Positions 29,463 through 30,724 of a DNA stretch of 30,724 nt are shown here, in pieces. The stretch covers positions 1 to 30,724 of IMG/VR virus record IMGVR_UViG_3300029448_000245; one strand, 5' to 3'. The notes under the pieces are model-generated. The model did not search any database and was not told the DNA's origin. It saw only the letters and a program-made list of their open reading frames with translations. The translations under genes and the position numbers were made by a program. This DNA comes from a virus. Position 1 is the first letter of the stretch, and each line of letters opens with the position of its first letter.

Positions 29463-29937
29463 CTTGTTTCATGCTGGCAAATATTAAACTGCCCTCTGGT
29501 ATTTTATCTTTGTTTTCCTCCCACCCTTTTTTAGCATCTTCGCCAATACTTGCGTTGTATGGGCAATAAGTACCAGCATTCCACATCGCATCAAAGACTC
29601 TAGAGTCTGCACATAATGTTGAGATTGCCGCTACTTTCATGCCCATAGCATAGAGAGAGCGAGAGAGTTTAAGTCTTTCACAGTTTTCATCACGCACAGT
29701 CATACCGCTACTGATACCTAATATCTGAGTTTGAACTGCACCAGCTACGGCAGTTTTACATACATCAGAATTATTTACGACAACTGATGGTGCGTTAGCA
29801 GTAGGTGGTGTGTTGTTAGTTACGACTGTTGATGAAACTGTATTTGTCTCTGCCCCAAGAGCAGAGTTCATTAATCCGTTAAGAAACCAGATAAGTATTG
29901 ATGCAATTATAATTCCTATAATAAAAGGGTTTCTCAT
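29359..29937 (-). CDS. Exported membrane protein with conserved Cys domain (192 aa)
   Basis: Residues 7-28 (IGIIIASILIWFLNGLMNSALGA) form a signal or anchor. A Thr/Asn/Val linker leads to a domain SDVCKTAVAGAVQTQILGISSGMTVRDENCERLKLSRSLYAMGMKVAAISTLCADSRVFDAMWNAGTYCPY, with Cys at regular spacing. A charged helix (KEKIKKQREEDGKPSG) and a C-terminal hydrophobic span WRVFFTLATFMLLPLL close the protein. Homologues in marine phages are known to me by pattern but not by function. Its end overlaps the start of the 566-aa gene by 104 bases. Confidence 0.65.
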   Translation of the reverse strand: MRNPFIIGIIIASILIWFLNGLMNSALGAETNTVSSTVVTNNTPPTANAPSVVVNNSDVCKTAVAGAVQTQILGISSGMTVRDENCERLKLSRSLYAMGMKVAAISTLCADSRVFDAMWNAGTYCPYNASIGEDAKKGWEENKDKIPEGSLIFASMKQDEKEKIKKQREEDGKPSGWRVFFTLATFMLLPLL

Positions 29938-29943
29938 TTGTCA

Positions 29944-30237
29944 TTATGGTTTTGTAGGAAAAGTGACTGCATCTACCTCATCTGCTGTTGTAAGTCCGTT
30001 TGTAATATCTCTAAGTTCTTGACGATATGTTTCCATATCACTAGACATAGTAACATCTGACAAAGCATAAAAATCTGTTTCTGCTAATAATTGATTACGA
30101 CTTGATCTTAACAAGGCAATTTTATTTTCAAATGTATTTGATTCAGCTGATTCATTATTATAAGCAATTAAATCATCTCCTGTTATTTCCTCAGATTTTA
30201 AAACTGAATTTATCCAAATATCTCTAAATATTGCCAT
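29944..30237 (-). CDS. Tail fibre assembly chaperone, Phage_tail_APC-like (97 aa)
   Basis: LLRSSRNQLLAETDFYALSDVTMSSDMETYRQELRDITNGL and VDAVTFPTKP match the 'RNxLLxxTDwxxxxD...YRqaLRDiT...WPxxP' motif of small tail assembly chaperones. Such proteins fold or trimerise adjacent fibre proteins. It lies directly after the receptor-binding gene that crosses the window ends and is coupled to it by TAATG, so it probably serves that fibre. One of the clearest identifications in the region. Confidence 0.8.
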   Translation of the reverse strand: MAIFRDIWINSVLKSEEITGDDLIAYNNESAESNTFENKIALLRSSRNQLLAETDFYALSDVTMSSDMETYRQELRDITNGLTTADEVDAVTFPTKP

Positions 30238-30724
30238 TATGCTAGTCCTAACACTCTATATTTATAATTTGTAAAATTTCTGCTATCCGTATTATATAAA
30301 TTAAATCCTGTAATAGTAAGAGCATCAGTTATTCCTCCGCCACCATTACTCCAAATCATATTATCATTTGAACCACTATGTTGAGCAGAGAGATTCCATA
30401 GAACTTTTGCTTGGAAACCATTTGTATTAAATATTCTCATTTCAAAAGCCATAGCATTATTTGAGTCTGATGAACCATATTGTATTGCACTGTACGCTAG
30501 TTTAAAATGATCTACTCCAGACACATTATCTGTTTCATAATTTGAATGACCACTGTAATTTCTTAAGCATCTTGCAAAATATTGGCTTGAATTATAATTT
30601 GTTCCACTTCCACCGCCTGTTCTTACCTTAAAACGAGTGTCGGTACTGTTCGTTCCACCATTGGTCATCACATCAAAAAAAATAATTCTGTATGATGTGT
30701 AGGTAGATGTAAAACAATTATCTA
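30237..30724 (-). CDS. Tail fibre / receptor-binding protein, C-terminal part (gene crosses the window ends)
   Basis: This continues the frame that starts at 172. Near the end of the window the frame reads DNCFTSTYTSYRIIFFDVMTNGG, a strand pattern typical of phage fibre heads ('YxxYRIxFxxV'), then CLRNYSGHSNYETDNVSG and a Gly-rich core GGGGITDALTITGFNLYNTD ending in YRVLGLA. A GTG at 30671 could start a shorter protein, but it would remove the first strand of the domain. The stop overlaps the fibre chaperone start (TAATG). It resembles other fibre tip domains more than the C1q-like heads of the neighbouring fibres. Confidence 0.8.
   Translation of the reverse strand, partial: DNCFTSTYTSYRIIFFDVMTNGGTNSTDTRFKVRTGGGSGTNYNSSQYFARCLRNYSGHSNYETDNVSGVDHFKLAYSAIQYGSSDSNNAMAFEMRIFNTNGFQAKVLWNLSAQHSGSNDNMIWSNGGGGITDALTITGFNLYNTDSRNFTNYKYRVLGLA

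Noticed and set aside
30237-30671. GTG-started 144-aa gene ending the window
   Set aside because: The frame is open through the window end and continues in frame to ATG 172, and the GTG would cut the first strands of the domain.
1-30724. CRISPR array, integrase, repressor, transposase or tRNA genes
   Set aside because: None of the repeat patterns, catalytic motifs or cloverleaf features was seen on either strand.

Overview
The window looks like the complete genome of a small, AT-rich, tailed phage. Tail tube, tape measure, tail-tip hub and host-specificity (J-like) genes are present and no contractile sheath gene is seen, so it is most likely a siphovirus. Several gene families and the low GC recall phages of low-GC marine bacteria such as Pelagibacterales. 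That host guess rests on remembered family resemblance, not on anything decisive in the sequence. No integrase, repressor, transposase, tRNA gene, CRISPR array, DNA or RNA polymerase, primase or helicase was recognised, which suggests an obligately lytic phage that borrows the host replisome.

The two window ends join inside one gene. A minus-strand frame runs from an ATG at 172 to base 1 and continues without a stop or frame change from base 30724 to 30237. The first and last six bases are identical (TATCTA). The contig is therefore best read as a circular map, or a circularly permuted or terminally redundant genome, cut inside a tail-fibre gene.

The genome has two opposed transcription blocks. 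A short rightward early block (21237-24777) holds small early proteins, a lipoprotein, a possible OB-fold protein, an HNH protein, a small HTH protein and a PD-(D/E)XK exonuclease. A long leftward block (20960 down through base 1, then from 30724 down to 24774) holds, in order: a DUF1376-type replication protein, a TerS candidate, an MT-A70 methyltransferase, TerL, portal, three small basic proteins, a MuF-like head protein, scaffold, major capsid protein, connectors and tail completion proteins, tail tube, a tail assembly chaperone with a -1 frameshift, tape measure, tail tip, a cluster of fibres, a tail-fibre chaperone, an envelope-directed cassette, endolysin, holin and a run of tiny lysine-rich ORFs. 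The blocks diverge from a structured 276-base intergenic region (20961-21236) and converge with a 4-base overlap at 24774-24777.

Most leftward genes overlap by one to four bases (TAATG, ATGA or GTGA), so translational coupling appears to be the general rule. The main second-look items are the A-AAA-AAC frameshift in the tail chaperone, the row of tiny basic ORFs at 24774-25369, a possible two-gene spanin (27622-26988), a large secreted Glu-rich protein, the methyltransferase inside the terminase operon, and the structured divergent control region.
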